Origin: Bog-756 sp963839925
Lineage (GTDB): Bacteria > Actinomycetota > Acidimicrobiia > Acidimicrobiales > RAAP-2
Length of the DNA: 64,000 bases
Direction of reading: 5' to 3'
Assembly (NCBI GenBank): GCA_963839925.1
Contig: CAWIWV010000001.1
Location: 744,001 to 808,000, forward strand
The notes beneath the pieces were generated by a model. The model had not been told where the DNA came from and made no database searches. It worked only from the letters and a program-made list of their open reading frames with translations. Position 1 is the stretch's first letter; every line of letters begins with the position of its first letter. A program made the position numbers and the translations under genes. Positions 1 to 8,311 of the stretch are shown here, piece after piece.

Positions 1-619
1 GTTGATCGTCCGATGACTTCTCCGGGTGAGGAAGGTCCCACTGCATCAACAGCGACTCGGTGCCGGCGTGGAGCTCGAAGCGTTCGACGGTCTCGAACCC
101 GCACCGCTCGTAGAGGGTGATCGCCGCACGATTGTCGGCTCCGACCACCACGTGAGCAGCGTTCCCACCCCGGTCGGCGACCTCCTCGAGGAACGCATCC
201 ACCAGCGCCCGGCCGACCCGGTGCCCCTGCCACGAGGGGTCCACCGCGATCGCGAGCAGCTCTGACCCGCGAGCCTCGCCGGATCCCGAGGTCGCATGGC
301 CCAGCGTGTCGAGCACCCGCCGCCAGTTCGCTACGGCCGGGCGGATCGCCTGGGCGCCGGCAGGGATCCCGTCGCGCCAGAGGAAGCTGCGGTACAGACC
401 CCCCACATCGGCGCAGCCTGCGATGAACCCTGCGGTCATCCCCTCACCCTCCGCGACCAAGAGGAAGGAATCGGGAAACCGGGCGATACGTCGGTAGAGG
501 CGCCGGAGGAAGGGTTGGCCGAGGGCGGGAAGGAAGCCCTGGGCAATCTGGTCGGCGTGGAGCGCAGCGCACCTGGGGGCGTCGAGCGAGGTTCCCGCTC
601 GGATCTCGACAGTCCACAC
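1..619 (-). CDS. GNAT-family N-acetyltransferase, C-terminus cut by window edge
   Basis: About 206 residues are visible and no stop codon occurs before base 1. The acetyl-CoA-binding motif A reads QGHRVGRAL after a strand LLAIAVDP, and motif B reads NRAAITLYERCGF, the two hallmarks of the GNAT fold. The protein should transfer an acetyl group from acetyl-CoA to an amine; the substrate cannot be told. I place the start at the GTG at 617-619; a -10-like TAGACT lies at 630-635 on this strand, 10 bases upstream. The frame stays open further upstream, so the start is not certain. The gene is divergent from cysD. Confidence 0.8.
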   Translation of the reverse strand, partial: MWTVEIRAGTSLDAPRCAALHADQIAQGFLPALGQPFLRRLYRRIARFPDSFLLVAEGEGMTAGFIAGCADVGGLYRSFLWRDGIPAGAQAIRPAVANWRRVLDTLGHATSGSGEARGSELLAIAVDPSWQGHRVGRALVDAFLEEVADRGGNAAHVVVGADNRAAITLYERCGFETVERFELHAGTESLLMQWDLPHPEKSSDDQ

Positions 620-666
620 GTCAAAGTCCAGTCTAGAGCCTGTATCCCGGAATGAGTATTGTCGAC

Positions 667-672
667 TAGATT
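667..672 (+). promoter_or_regulatory. -10 box of leaderless cysDNC promoter
   Basis: TAGATT is followed by 8 bases and then the cysD ATG, so transcription would begin at or beside the start codon. No clear -35 hexamer is visible. Confidence 0.5.
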
Positions 673-680
673 GCAAGGGT

Positions 681-1616
681 ATGAACCGGAGTTGGGGCGC
701 AGGCGCTTCGGGCCAGTATCAGCTGTCTCAGCTCCAGAACATCGAAGCGCAATCCATCCACATCATTCGAGAGGTGGCGGCCGAGTTCGAACGGCCCGTG
801 CTGCTGTTCTCGGGTGGCAAGGACTCCGTGGTGATGCTGCGGCTTGCCCAAAAAGCCTTCTGGCCTGGGCGAATCCCCTTTCCGGTGATGCACGTCGACA
901 CGGGACACAACTTTCCCGAGGTGATCGAGTTCCGCGACCGGTCGGTCGAGGAGCTCGGGGCGAACCTGGTCGTCGCCTCCGTGCAGGCGTCGATCGATGC
1001 CGGTCGGGTCACCGAGGAAACAGGGCCTGATCCGTCGAGGAACCGCCTCCAGACCAGGACCCTCCTCGACGCCATCGCCGAGTACCGTTTCGACGCGGTC
1101 TTCGGAGGCGCCCGCAGGGACGAGGAGAAGGCCAGGGCCAAGGAGCGGGTGTTCTCGTTCCGGGACGAGTTCGGCCAGTGGGACCCGAAGAACCAGCGCC
1201 CGGAGCTCTGGACCCTGTTCAACGGACGCCACCGGTCCGGCGAGCACATCCGGGTGTTCCCGCTGTCGGACTGGACCGAGCTCGACATCTGGCAGTACGT
1301 CGCCAACGAGAAGATCGACCTACCGACCATCTACTACGCCCACCGTCGGGAGGTCTTCCGGCGTGACGGGATGCTCCTGTCGGTCGGTCCGTTCGTGACA
1401 CCGAAGGACGGCGAAGAGGTGTTCGAAGCCACGGTGCGCTACCGCACGGTGGGGGACATGACCTGTACCGGCGCGGTCGAGTCGTCGGCCGAGTCCCCCG
1501 ATGAGATCGTGATCGAGGTCGCCGCCTCGAGGCTGACCGAGCGTGGGGCCACCCGGGCCGACGACCGGACCAGTGAAGCGGCCATGGAGGATCGCAAGCG
1601 AGAGGGTTACTTCTAG
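681..1616 (+). CDS. cysD: Sulfate adenylyltransferase subunit 2 (CysD)
   Basis: Catalytic subunit of ATP sulfurylase, which makes adenosine 5'-phosphosulfate from ATP and sulfate in assimilatory sulfate activation. The PP-loop of the ATP pyrophosphatase fold is seen as SGGKDS at residues 44-49 (LLFSGGKDSV). The length of 311 residues is normal for CysD. The C-terminal part keeps the conserved run F-P-L-S-D-W-T-E-L-D-I-W. The stop codon overlaps the GTG of cysN by one base (TAGTG), so the two subunits are translationally coupled. The ATG is 8 bases from a TAGATT -10 box, consistent with a leaderless message. Confidence 0.95.
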   Translation: MNRSWGAGASGQYQLSQLQNIEAQSIHIIREVAAEFERPVLLFSGGKDSVVMLRLAQKAFWPGRIPFPVMHVDTGHNFPEVIEFRDRSVEELGANLVVASVQASIDAGRVTEETGPDPSRNRLQTRTLLDAIAEYRFDAVFGGARRDEEKARAKERVFSFRDEFGQWDPKNQRPELWTLFNGRHRSGEHIRVFPLSDWTELDIWQYVANEKIDLPTIYYAHRREVFRRDGMLLSVGPFVTPKDGEEVFEATVRYRTVGDMTCTGAVESSAESPDEIVIEVAASRLTERGATRADDRTSEAAMEDRKREGYF

Positions 1617-2866
1617 TGGAGCTGCTCCGTCTGGCAACCGCCGGTTCGGTCGACGATGGGAAGAGCACCCTGATCGGCCGGATGCTCTACGACTCGAAGG
1701 CCATCTTCGAGGACCAGCTCGAATCCGTCGAGCGGGTGAGCCGTCAGCGCGGCGACGAGTACACCGATCTGGCGTTGCTCACCGACGGTCTCCGTGCCGA
1801 GCGGGAGCAAGGGATCACCATCGACGTCGCGTACCGATACTTCGCCACGCCGGCGCGCAAGTTCATCATCGCCGACACGCCCGGCCACGTGCAGTACACC
1901 CGCAACATGGTCACCGGAAACTCGACCGCCGACCTGACCATCGTCCTCGTCGACGCGCGCAACGGGATCGTCGAGCAGACCCGGCGGCATGCCTTTCTCG
2001 CGTCCCTGCTCCGGGTCCCGCACCTGCTCCTCTGTGTCAACAAGATGGACCTGGTCGGGTATGACCAAGCGGTCTTCGACTCGATCCGCGAAGAGTTCGC
2101 CGCGTTCGCGAGCAGACTGGAAGTCGCCGACCTCACCTTCATCCCCATCTCCGCCCGGTACGGGGACAACGTCGTCCAGCGTTCCGCCAACATGCCGTGG
2201 TACGAGGGTGCATCCCTGCTCCACCATCTGGAGACCGTGTACATCTCGTCCGACCGCAACCTGATCGACCCCCGGCTCCCGGTCCAGTGGGTGGTGCGCC
2301 CCCAGGCGAGCAGCCAGCCGGACTACCGGGGGTACGCCGGCCAGGTGCTCGGCGGAGTCTTCCGACCCGGAGACGAAGTGCTGGTGCTCCCCTCCGGCCT
2401 GACCACCACGGTGGCAGGTATCGATGCCTTCGAGGGCGAGCTGGCCGAGGCGTTCCCCCCGATGTCGGTGACCGTCAGGCTCGGGCACCATCTGGACGTC
2501 TCCCGGGGCGACCTGATCTGCCGGCCTCACAATCAACCGACGGTCGGTCAGGATCTCGACGCGATGGTCTGCTGGATGACCGACAAGCCGGTGTCGCCAG
2601 GGGACTTCTTCGCGGTCAAGCACACCACCCGTTGGGTGCGAGCGGTGGTGCGGGACGTCCACTACCGACTCGACGTGAACACACTCCACCGCGACGAGTC
2701 GGTCTCGTCGCTCGGGCTCAACGATGTCGGCCGGATCAGCCTCCGGGTCACCCAGCCGCTGTTCTACGACAGCTACCGGCGGAACCGGCAGACCGGTTCG
2801 TTCATCATGGCCGCCGAGGACACCAACGTGACGGTCGGTGCCGGCATGCTGCACGGTCCCGACTGA
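1616..2866 (+). CDS. cysN: Sulfate adenylyltransferase subunit 1, GTPase (CysN)
   Basis: Elongation-factor-like GTPase that drives APS formation by CysD. The P-loop is GSVDDGKST (about residues 10-18), G3 is DTPGH (87-91) and G4 is NKMD (142-145), all intact. At 416 residues it is the stand-alone CysN form and not the CysN-CysC fusion found in many actinobacteria; APS kinase is encoded separately just downstream. It starts with GTG overlapping the cysD stop by one base and ends 7 bases before cysC. Confidence 0.95.
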   Translation: MELLRLATAGSVDDGKSTLIGRMLYDSKAIFEDQLESVERVSRQRGDEYTDLALLTDGLRAEREQGITIDVAYRYFATPARKFIIADTPGHVQYTRNMVTGNSTADLTIVLVDARNGIVEQTRRHAFLASLLRVPHLLLCVNKMDLVGYDQAVFDSIREEFAAFASRLEVADLTFIPISARYGDNVVQRSANMPWYEGASLLHHLETVYISSDRNLIDPRLPVQWVVRPQASSQPDYRGYAGQVLGGVFRPGDEVLVLPSGLTTTVAGIDAFEGELAEAFPPMSVTVRLGHHLDVSRGDLICRPHNQPTVGQDLDAMVCWMTDKPVSPGDFFAVKHTTRWVRAVVRDVHYRLDVNTLHRDESVSSLGLNDVGRISLRVTQPLFYDSYRRNRQTGSFIMAAEDTNVTVGAGMLHGPD

Positions 2867-2873
2867 GCTTGTG

Positions 2874-3497
2874 ATGAAGATGACCTCGACCAACGTGACC
2901 TGGCACGAAGGTCACGTCTCGCCTGACCAGCCGGCGGAGATACTCCGGGCGCGCGGCGCGACGTTGTGGATGACCGGACTGTCGGGATCAGGCAAGTCGA
3001 CCCTTGCGGCAGCTGTCGAGAAGCATCTGGTCCACACCGGTCGAGGCGCCTATCGGCTCGACGGGGACAATCTCCGCACCGGACTCAATTCGGATCTCGA
3101 GTTCTCGCGTGAGGCGCGCCAGGAGAACGCGCGTCGGACCGCTGAGGTCGCGGTGCTCTTCGCCGACGCCGGGCTCGTGGCGGTGGTCGCTCTGATCAGT
3201 CCCTACGCGGCGTCCCGCGACTGGGCGCGCGAACTGCACCGACGTGCCGGTCTCCCCTTCGCCGAGATCTACCTCGAAGCATCGGTCGACGTCTGCGCCA
3301 CCCGCGACGTGAAAGGCCTCTACGCCCGGGCGACCACCGGAGGTCTCAGCTCCTTCACCGGGGTCGACGATCCCTACGAGGTTCCCGTTGCGCCCGACCT
3401 GGTGATCGCTCCCCACACCCCCATTGACGAGGGAGTCGAGGCGGTGATGGGCGTGCTCGATGCGATAACCGAAGCTGCGGTTGAACGCTCACGGTAG
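2874..3497 (+). CDS. cysC: Adenylylsulfate kinase (CysC)
   Basis: APS kinase, which phosphorylates APS to PAPS. The Walker A motif GLSGSGKST lies at residues 35-43, followed by the family motif DGDNLR and by R-Q-E-N-A-R-R; KGLYARA matches the K-G-L-Y-x-x-A motif of the APS-binding region. The length of 207 residues is usual. The start is placed at ATG 2874, 7 bases after the cysN stop; GTG 2871 and ATG 2880 are alternatives in the same frame. It is the last gene of the cysDNC operon; no PAPS or APS reductase gene is nearby. Confidence 0.92.
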   Translation: MKMTSTNVTWHEGHVSPDQPAEILRARGATLWMTGLSGSGKSTLAAAVEKHLVHTGRGAYRLDGDNLRTGLNSDLEFSREARQENARRTAEVAVLFADAGLVAVVALISPYAASRDWARELHRRAGLPFAEIYLEASVDVCATRDVKGLYARATTGGLSSFTGVDDPYEVPVAPDLVIAPHTPIDEGVEAVMGVLDAITEAAVERSR

Positions 3498-3683
3498 CCA
3501 CGCAGTGGCTCCTCGTCGCAGGGTTGAGTAAATCTTGAGGCTTTGGGTATAGGATCAGGCCAGTTGCTCGGCTGGGGGCATGGTGGATCCCCGGGTGAGC
3601 GCAGATAGTTACGAGATCGAATCGACAACCCTCACTCGACGAATGGGCAGGGTCGGGCTCTGGGGGAGTCACCGGGGCTGCAG

Positions 3684-4460
3684 ATGAAGAGTCGACGACC
3701 GAGGAAGTTCAGCCGTTGGTTGGCGGCAGGGGCCGTGGTGCTCGTCGCGCTCGGCTCGACACTGGTCGTCCAGGGAACGGCTGGGGCGAACGTCCCCATC
3801 GCCCATTACCCGGCTATTCGTCTTTGGAACCGGTACGAGGTGGCGACGCTCGCGTTGCCCTCCCATGTTCCCTGCCCTCGATCGCAGCCCGACTGCAAGT
3901 GGAAGCTCACCGTCTACGAGACCGTCGCCAGTCCTCACACGATCGTGGGGTCGGTAGTCGGCGATGCGGGGACCCTGACCGTCACCTACCCCCTGTACTT
4001 CTGCGGAGTGCTCATCGCCGAGGCGTTCGTGGGTCCGAAACCGTACATCCTCCAACGTGAGATCCAACAGTCGGCAGACACTGGCGGGGCATGTGGCGCC
4101 GGTACGGGTGCCAACGTCACAACCGTCGGGTCCACGACCCCCGGCACGGTGACTGTCGTCCATGCGGCCACCGTCCACAGCTATCCACAGGGCACGAGCG
4201 TCGTGGTCGCTGCGGCTGCGTCCCACCCGCCGGCCACGACTGTGTACCTTCGCGGTGTCCGGTACCGGGTGTTGGCATTCACCGGCACCGACGTGCGGCC
4301 ACTCGTCTTCATCGGGGCGGCGCTCGTCCTTCTCGGCTTCTACATCATCACCACGCTCGAGCAACGTCGACGGGCAATGCGCAGGATGGCCCACGCGGTC
4401 CGGACCAGCGAGGTGCCCGGTCACGCGACCAGGGTCACCCGCTGGTTTCTGGGCGACTGA
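3684..4460 (+). CDS. Secreted surface protein with LAXTG-like C-terminal sorting signal
   Basis: 258 residues, family not recognised. A basic n-region (MKSRRPRKFSR) and hydrophobic stretch 12-30 form a signal peptide ending near Gly-Ala-Asn 34-36. The exported part has five cysteines and is rich in Thr and Val. Near the C-terminus LAFTG (197-201) is followed by a hydrophobic helix (about 207-223) and RRR (228-230), the order expected for a substrate of class E sortases, which use LAXTG in high-GC actinobacteria. The tail after the helix is about 30 residues, longer than usual, so a plain membrane anchor is possible. No sortase gene is in the window. A possible promoter (TTGAGT, 18 bases, TATAGG) lies near 3530-3560, giving a leader of over 100 bases. 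The last 26 bases overlap the convergent gene. Confidence 0.6.
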   Translation: MKSRRPRKFSRWLAAGAVVLVALGSTLVVQGTAGANVPIAHYPAIRLWNRYEVATLALPSHVPCPRSQPDCKWKLTVYETVASPHTIVGSVVGDAGTLTVTYPLYFCGVLIAEAFVGPKPYILQREIQQSADTGGACGAGTGANVTTVGSTTPGTVTVVHAATVHSYPQGTSVVVAAAASHPPATTVYLRGVRYRVLAFTGTDVRPLVFIGAALVLLGFYIITTLEQRRRAMRRMAHAVRTSEVPGHATRVTRWFLGD

Positions 4461-6813
4461 GGAAGCCGTCGAGGTCCCCGGTTCGCAGCAGCCGGGTTCG
4501 CCGACGCATGAACACCACCACCGAAGCTGAGACCAGCCCCACCACGGCCAGCAACGCCAGGACCACTCCTTCGACGAAGGTCGTGGGGAGGTAGTGCAGT
4601 TCGATCATGTGCGGGCCGGGCGGAATCCGAGCCTGCAGCATGACCAGTGAGTACGGCTCGAGGGCGAGGGGCTTCCCGTCGATGCTTGCGTGCCAGCCCG
4701 GGACGTTGGTGAGATGCAGGCGAAGGATCTGCGAGTGACGCGAAAAGGTCTGGACACGCCAGGTGGTCGGGTTCGGTTGCTCGACCGGGACCGGCCTGCC
4801 TGGGGTGCTATCGGGCGGCGGTGCACCGGTGCGGGAGGTCGACACCAGCACCGCGGCTGATGTGCCGGGGACCCGGTAGAGGTCCTCGTTGCCGATACGG
4901 GCGTCGAACTGGGTCCCGGCGGGGCCGGGTTGGCCGTGAGACTCGAGGATGAATCCGATGCCGTACTCGTGGGCGAGGGCGACCGAGGTGATGCCGGGGC
5001 AGAAGTGGGAGACGCTCGGGTATCCCGGCTGCGCTGCCGGTCCCGCGCTCCGCCTCCACGCGGCGTAGTACTCCCGGGGCACGATCGGGTCGTAGACCGC
5101 AAACTCGCGCACGCCGTAGTAGATGTTGGCGTTGACCGGAATGCCGAGCCCTGGCGGGAAGAAGCAGCTCGGGGTGCCGAGTCCGACCAGGGACGAACCC
5201 ACGGCACCTTGCAGTGCCCGGGATGCGGCCGTCGACGGGAACTGCGTGGTGCTCCCTCTCCAGAGGCTGGTGCCACTGCCGACGAGGAAGACGGTCTCGG
5301 CCGCGAGCAGGATCGTCGCCGTCAACACCCGGACCCCGTAGCGTCCGGCCAGCCTCCGGTGACCGCTGACTTCTGCATGCTGCGCACGCCGTGCCTTCAT
5401 GCGAGCGGCGACCAGCTCGATGAGCACGACGGCCACCCCGGTGGCGACGCCGATCGTGGCCCAGTGCAATCCGTTGATCCGGGTGTAGTGCGTGAAGACC
5501 GTGAGCTGCTTCCGGTCGAAGAGCCAGAACAGCACGACGCCGAACGCGGCCGCTGCGAACGCGACGCCGGTCACTTCGAGGACCGGTTTCTTGTCGGGTG
5601 ATCGGACGTACACGTGAAGCCCGGCACCGGCGAGCATCGCAAGGCCGAAGGTGAAGAAGTTGAGGGCGCGGGGGAGGCGGACCGCATGCAGCCCGGGGAG
5701 GGCGTTGACCACATGGATGACCGGGGGCACGAAGGCAAGAGCGGCGGTGAAGACGACGACCACCGCGACAGCGGCGACCTCGGGCCGCTTGATCCGGAAC
5801 ACCAGAGCCACCAGGACGAGCACGGCCGCGATGATGCCGATGTACTTGTACTCGTGGATGATCGGCCTGCCGATCAGCCAGGGGAACGCCGTCCTGGCGA
5901 GATAGGCGGCGGAGAGGGCCTTCTGTGAGTTGAGGCCACCCCCTTGTGTCTTCCTGATCGACAAGTCGGCGAGCTGGAGACCGGGGAGGAGAAGAGGTGC
6001 TCCGAGGCAGCCTCCGGTGACCGCTGCGATCAACAGATTTCGAAGGGGCCGGGTGATCGATTCGAAGCCACCGGCCTTCCACCGGAACCCGAGGAGCACC
6101 AGTGCGAAGACGATCAGCACCGCCGCAAGAAGGATCAGCGTGTCCGGTTCACCCGCGTAGATGGCGAACGCGAGGGCAACACCGAAGAACGCGATGTCAC
6201 GCAGAGGGTGCTTGCCGCGGGTGATGAGCACGATCGCTGCGAACAACCATCCACACCACGAGAGCACCGACGCGATCGGCCAACCGACCGCGACGAAGAA
6301 CGGACCGTTCAACGCGACCACGGTGCCTGCAAGAGCGGAGCCCATGACCCCGAGGCGCATCACCCGTGCGAACACGTAGCCGCCGACGCCGGCGACGACC
6401 AGGGTGACCAACACCTGGACCGTGTACATCATCCGCAGTGGGAACAGATAGCCGATGGCGCTCGGGAGACTGAAGGCCGCAGATTGCCAGTTGAAGGCGA
6501 GGGGCATGCCCAGCACGTTGTTGGGATTCCAGAGCGGGAGCTGCCCGTGGTGCACCTGGGTCCAGGCGAGGGAGGTCCAGGGGATCATCTCGGTGATCTG
6601 GTCGCCACCGAATCCGTTGTGCACGATGACCGGCTGCTGGAGCACGCCGTAGTGGGACAGCCAGTCGTACTCGCCGAGCGAGAGGCCGTGCCGGAGCGCG
6701 GGAACCATCACCCCGATGGCAGCGGCAACGACCCACCCGATCCCGATCAGGTCGCGACGGCTCCACGGCTGTGGTGCGGCCTCACGTCGCGCAGATCTAT
6801 CCATCGTGCTCAT
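4435..6813 (-). CDS. YfhO-like polytopic membrane protein, probable GT-C-type glycosyltransferase
   Basis: 792 residues with roughly a dozen hydrophobic helices from residue 22 to about 500, then an extracytoplasmic region and a last helix near the C-terminus ahead of a basic tail. The C-terminal stretch V-P-G-W-H-A-S-I-D-G-K-P, with I-P-P-G-P-H shortly after, is characteristic of the YfhO membrane protein family, members of which have been linked to glycosylation of cell-wall polymers from lipid-linked sugars. Substrate unknown. The first loop contains acidic residues and the string N-G-F-G-G-D, typical of large GT-C folds. The start at 6813 may instead be the ATG at 6804. It is convergent with the surface protein and overlaps its 3' end. 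Confidence 0.7.
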   Translation of the reverse strand: MSTMDRSARREAAPQPWSRRDLIGIGWVVAAAIGVMVPALRHGLSLGEYDWLSHYGVLQQPVIVHNGFGGDQITEMIPWTSLAWTQVHHGQLPLWNPNNVLGMPLAFNWQSAAFSLPSAIGYLFPLRMMYTVQVLVTLVVAGVGGYVFARVMRLGVMGSALAGTVVALNGPFFVAVGWPIASVLSWCGWLFAAIVLITRGKHPLRDIAFFGVALAFAIYAGEPDTLILLAAVLIVFALVLLGFRWKAGGFESITRPLRNLLIAAVTGGCLGAPLLLPGLQLADLSIRKTQGGGLNSQKALSAAYLARTAFPWLIGRPIIHEYKYIGIIAAVLVLVALVFRIKRPEVAAVAVVVVFTAALAFVPPVIHVVNALPGLHAVRLPRALNFFTFGLAMLAGAGLHVYVRSPDKKPVLEVTGVAFAAAAFGVVLFWLFDRKQLTVFTHYTRINGLHWATIGVATGVAVVLIELVAARMKARRAQHAEVSGHRRLAGRYGVRVLTATILLAAETVFLVGSGTSLWRGSTTQFPSTAASRALQGAVGSSLVGLGTPSCFFPPGLGIPVNANIYYGVREFAVYDPIVPREYYAAWRRSAGPAAQPGYPSVSHFCPGITSVALAHEYGIGFILESHGQPGPAGTQFDARIGNEDLYRVPGTSAAVLVSTSRTGAPPPDSTPGRPVPVEQPNPTTWRVQTFSRHSQILRLHLTNVPGWHASIDGKPLALEPYSLVMLQARIPPGPHMIELHYLPTTFVEGVVLALLAVVGLVSASVVVFMRRRTRLLRTGDLDGFLSRPETSG

Positions 6814-6867
6814 CCGGAGGCCTTATCTTCGCAGGTCATCGATGCAGGGAGCTGTGCAGCTCATACC

Positions 6868-6895
6868 TTGGCGGAGCGATGAATTTTGCTACAGT
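6868..6895 (+). promoter_or_regulatory. Promoter with -35 and -10 boxes, leaderless
   Basis: TTGGCG (6868-6873), a 16-base spacer and TACAGT (6890-6895) are followed by 7 bases and ATG 6903. This decides the start of the next gene against the upstream ATG at 6879, which lies inside the promoter. Confidence 0.6.
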
Positions 6896-6902
6896 CAGGC
6901 CC

Positions 6903-7226
6903 ATGAAATGGCCTTGGATCATCGTGCTTCTCATCGTGGGCGTGCTCGCAGCGCTGCTTGCGGCCGAGTACCTGTCAGTCTCGATCCACGCGTTGCCGAG
7001 TTGGCTCGGCCAGCACAAGGGCCGAGGCCACTATCGCAAGCGGGGCGCCGGCGCGGCGCTGATCTCGCTGATCGCCTTTGCGGGTGCCGGGTACCTGATC
7101 TACCGCGGACGGCAGGCCGACAAGTCGGCGGTCGCAGCGACCTCCCCTTCGGTTCCTGCCCCCTCTGCTGCTGTCGAGGAGCCTGCCGAAGCAGCAGCCT
7201 TGCCCGAGCAGCCCACCGAGCAGTAG
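6903..7226 (+). CDS. Small membrane protein with acidic Pro/Ala-rich tail
   Basis: 107 residues, family not recognised. Two hydrophobic helices (about 4-22 and 50-67) are separated by a basic loop containing H-K-G-R-G-H-Y-R-K-R-G. The C-terminal 40 residues are rich in Ala, Pro and Glu and should be flexible. The start is chosen from the TACAGT -10 box 7 bases upstream, which makes the mRNA leaderless. It sits alone between two minus-strand genes; the next gene converges on it after 63 bases, so nothing in the context hints at its role. Confidence 0.6.
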   Translation: MKWPWIIVLLIVGVLAALLAAEYLSVSIHALPSWLGQHKGRGHYRKRGAGAALISLIAFAGAGYLIYRGRQADKSAVAATSPSVPAPSAAVEEPAEAAALPEQPTEQ

Positions 7227-7289
7227 CAACCGACTCAGCCATCTCCGCTCCGACGGTGGGTGCCCGGCCGGGCTGAGGCTGCACGACGA

Positions 7290-8297
7290 TCATCGGCTCT
7301 CTTTCTTTCCGAGTGACGCGATGCGTCGTCCGCGTTCCCAGAGCTGATGTGATCGAGACGGTCTTTTCGCATCGGCGCTCGGTCCAGGTGCGGCCTCTCT
7401 GGCGGTGACCCACTTCTGATAGGTGGAGTTCGGGAGTCCTTGCGGCCAGAGCTCATCGATCACTCGATTTGCCGACACGATCCGTCGGTCGATGGACGGC
7501 ACCCCGGTCGTGAGCAGATGGCCGTCGATGTCGACTTGTTGGTGATAGTGGAGGACCGACGGAACGGGGGGGTCCGCCGGGATTCTGGTCGAATCGTGAG
7601 TCGGAGTGTTCCAGCGGACGTCCAAGGTCATCGCTCGGGTCCCGGTCGCGCGAAGCGCAAGCGCCATCGAGACCTGGTCGACATGGACCGCCCACCGGTC
7701 GAGAAGCTCGGCCCGGTCGAGGAGCCATCGGGCCCAGTGGCTCCAGGCCATGGTGACGGAGGGGAGGAGTCGACCGGGGATGAGGTAGAGCCCGCCGTTG
7801 CTGTTGCCCGCGACCGTCTGTTCGTCGGTCCCCCAGGGGAGGTCGACGGTGGGCGGGGCAGCGAGGCCGGAGGCGTCGAAGACGGCCTGGATCACAGCCA
7901 GGGGCGGGACCGGTGCATCGACCACCTTGGCGGCGACCGAATCCGGCGGAACCTCGATCGAGCGGGGGTCGTCGAGGACGACGATGTCGGTGTCACAGAG
8001 CACGACCAGCCCCTCGGGCGGATCCTCTGCCAGCTGCAGTGCTCCTGAGATCTTGTTGCAGTGAGGAGAACGCGGATCGAAGGCGACGACCGGTCTGACG
8101 GTGACGCCTCGTCCTCTCAGGTCATCGAGCGCATCCGAGTGCTCGCGGCCCACCGTGTGCACCACGAGGTCGCTCGGAGCGACCCCGGCCAGGCCCGTCA
8201 GCGTCGCGTACCAGCGGATGGCCTCGAGGTGGAATCTCGGATGATCGTCGACCACGCAGGAGAAGCATCCGGTCGTCGCGTCGTAAGAAGAGGCCAC
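7290..8297 (-). CDS. Predicted GT-A-type glycosyltransferase
   Basis: 335 residues. A Rossmann-like N-terminus (F-S-C-V-V-D-D-H-P), the likely DXD nucleotide-sugar and metal site L-C-D-T-D-I-V-V-L, and a later region D-E-Q-T-V-A-G-N-S-N-G-G resemble GT-A glycosyltransferases that contact an acceptor through Asn-Gly-Gly. I do not recognise the exact CAZy family and the sugar is unknown. The start is taken as GTG 8297, 14 bases after the stop of the GT-C-like gene in the same direction; a much longer open frame upstream is only a shadow of that gene. It is third in the operon oxygenase, GT-C, GT-A. Confidence 0.6.
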   Translation of the reverse strand: MASSYDATTGCFSCVVDDHPRFHLEAIRWYATLTGLAGVAPSDLVVHTVGREHSDALDDLRGRGVTVRPVVAFDPRSPHCNKISGALQLAEDPPEGLVVLCDTDIVVLDDPRSIEVPPDSVAAKVVDAPVPPLAVIQAVFDASGLAAPPTVDLPWGTDEQTVAGNSNGGLYLIPGRLLPSVTMAWSHWARWLLDRAELLDRWAVHVDQVSMALALRATGTRAMTLDVRWNTPTHDSTRIPADPPVPSVLHYHQQVDIDGHLLTTGVPSIDRRIVSANRVIDELWPQGLPNSTYQKWVTAREAAPGPSADAKRPSRSHQLWERGRRIASLGKKESR

Positions 8298-8311
8298 CTC
8301 GTCGTCGCGGA

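Noticed and set aside
1613..2893. 426-codon minus-strand open frame over cysN
   Set aside because: Exactly covers cysN, whose GTPase motifs are certain; a complement shadow.
3560..3683. c-di-AMP or c-di-GMP riboswitch in the leader of the LAXTG protein gene
   Set aside because: Some G-rich and GGGTGA-like pieces are present but the conserved cores of either class cannot be found.
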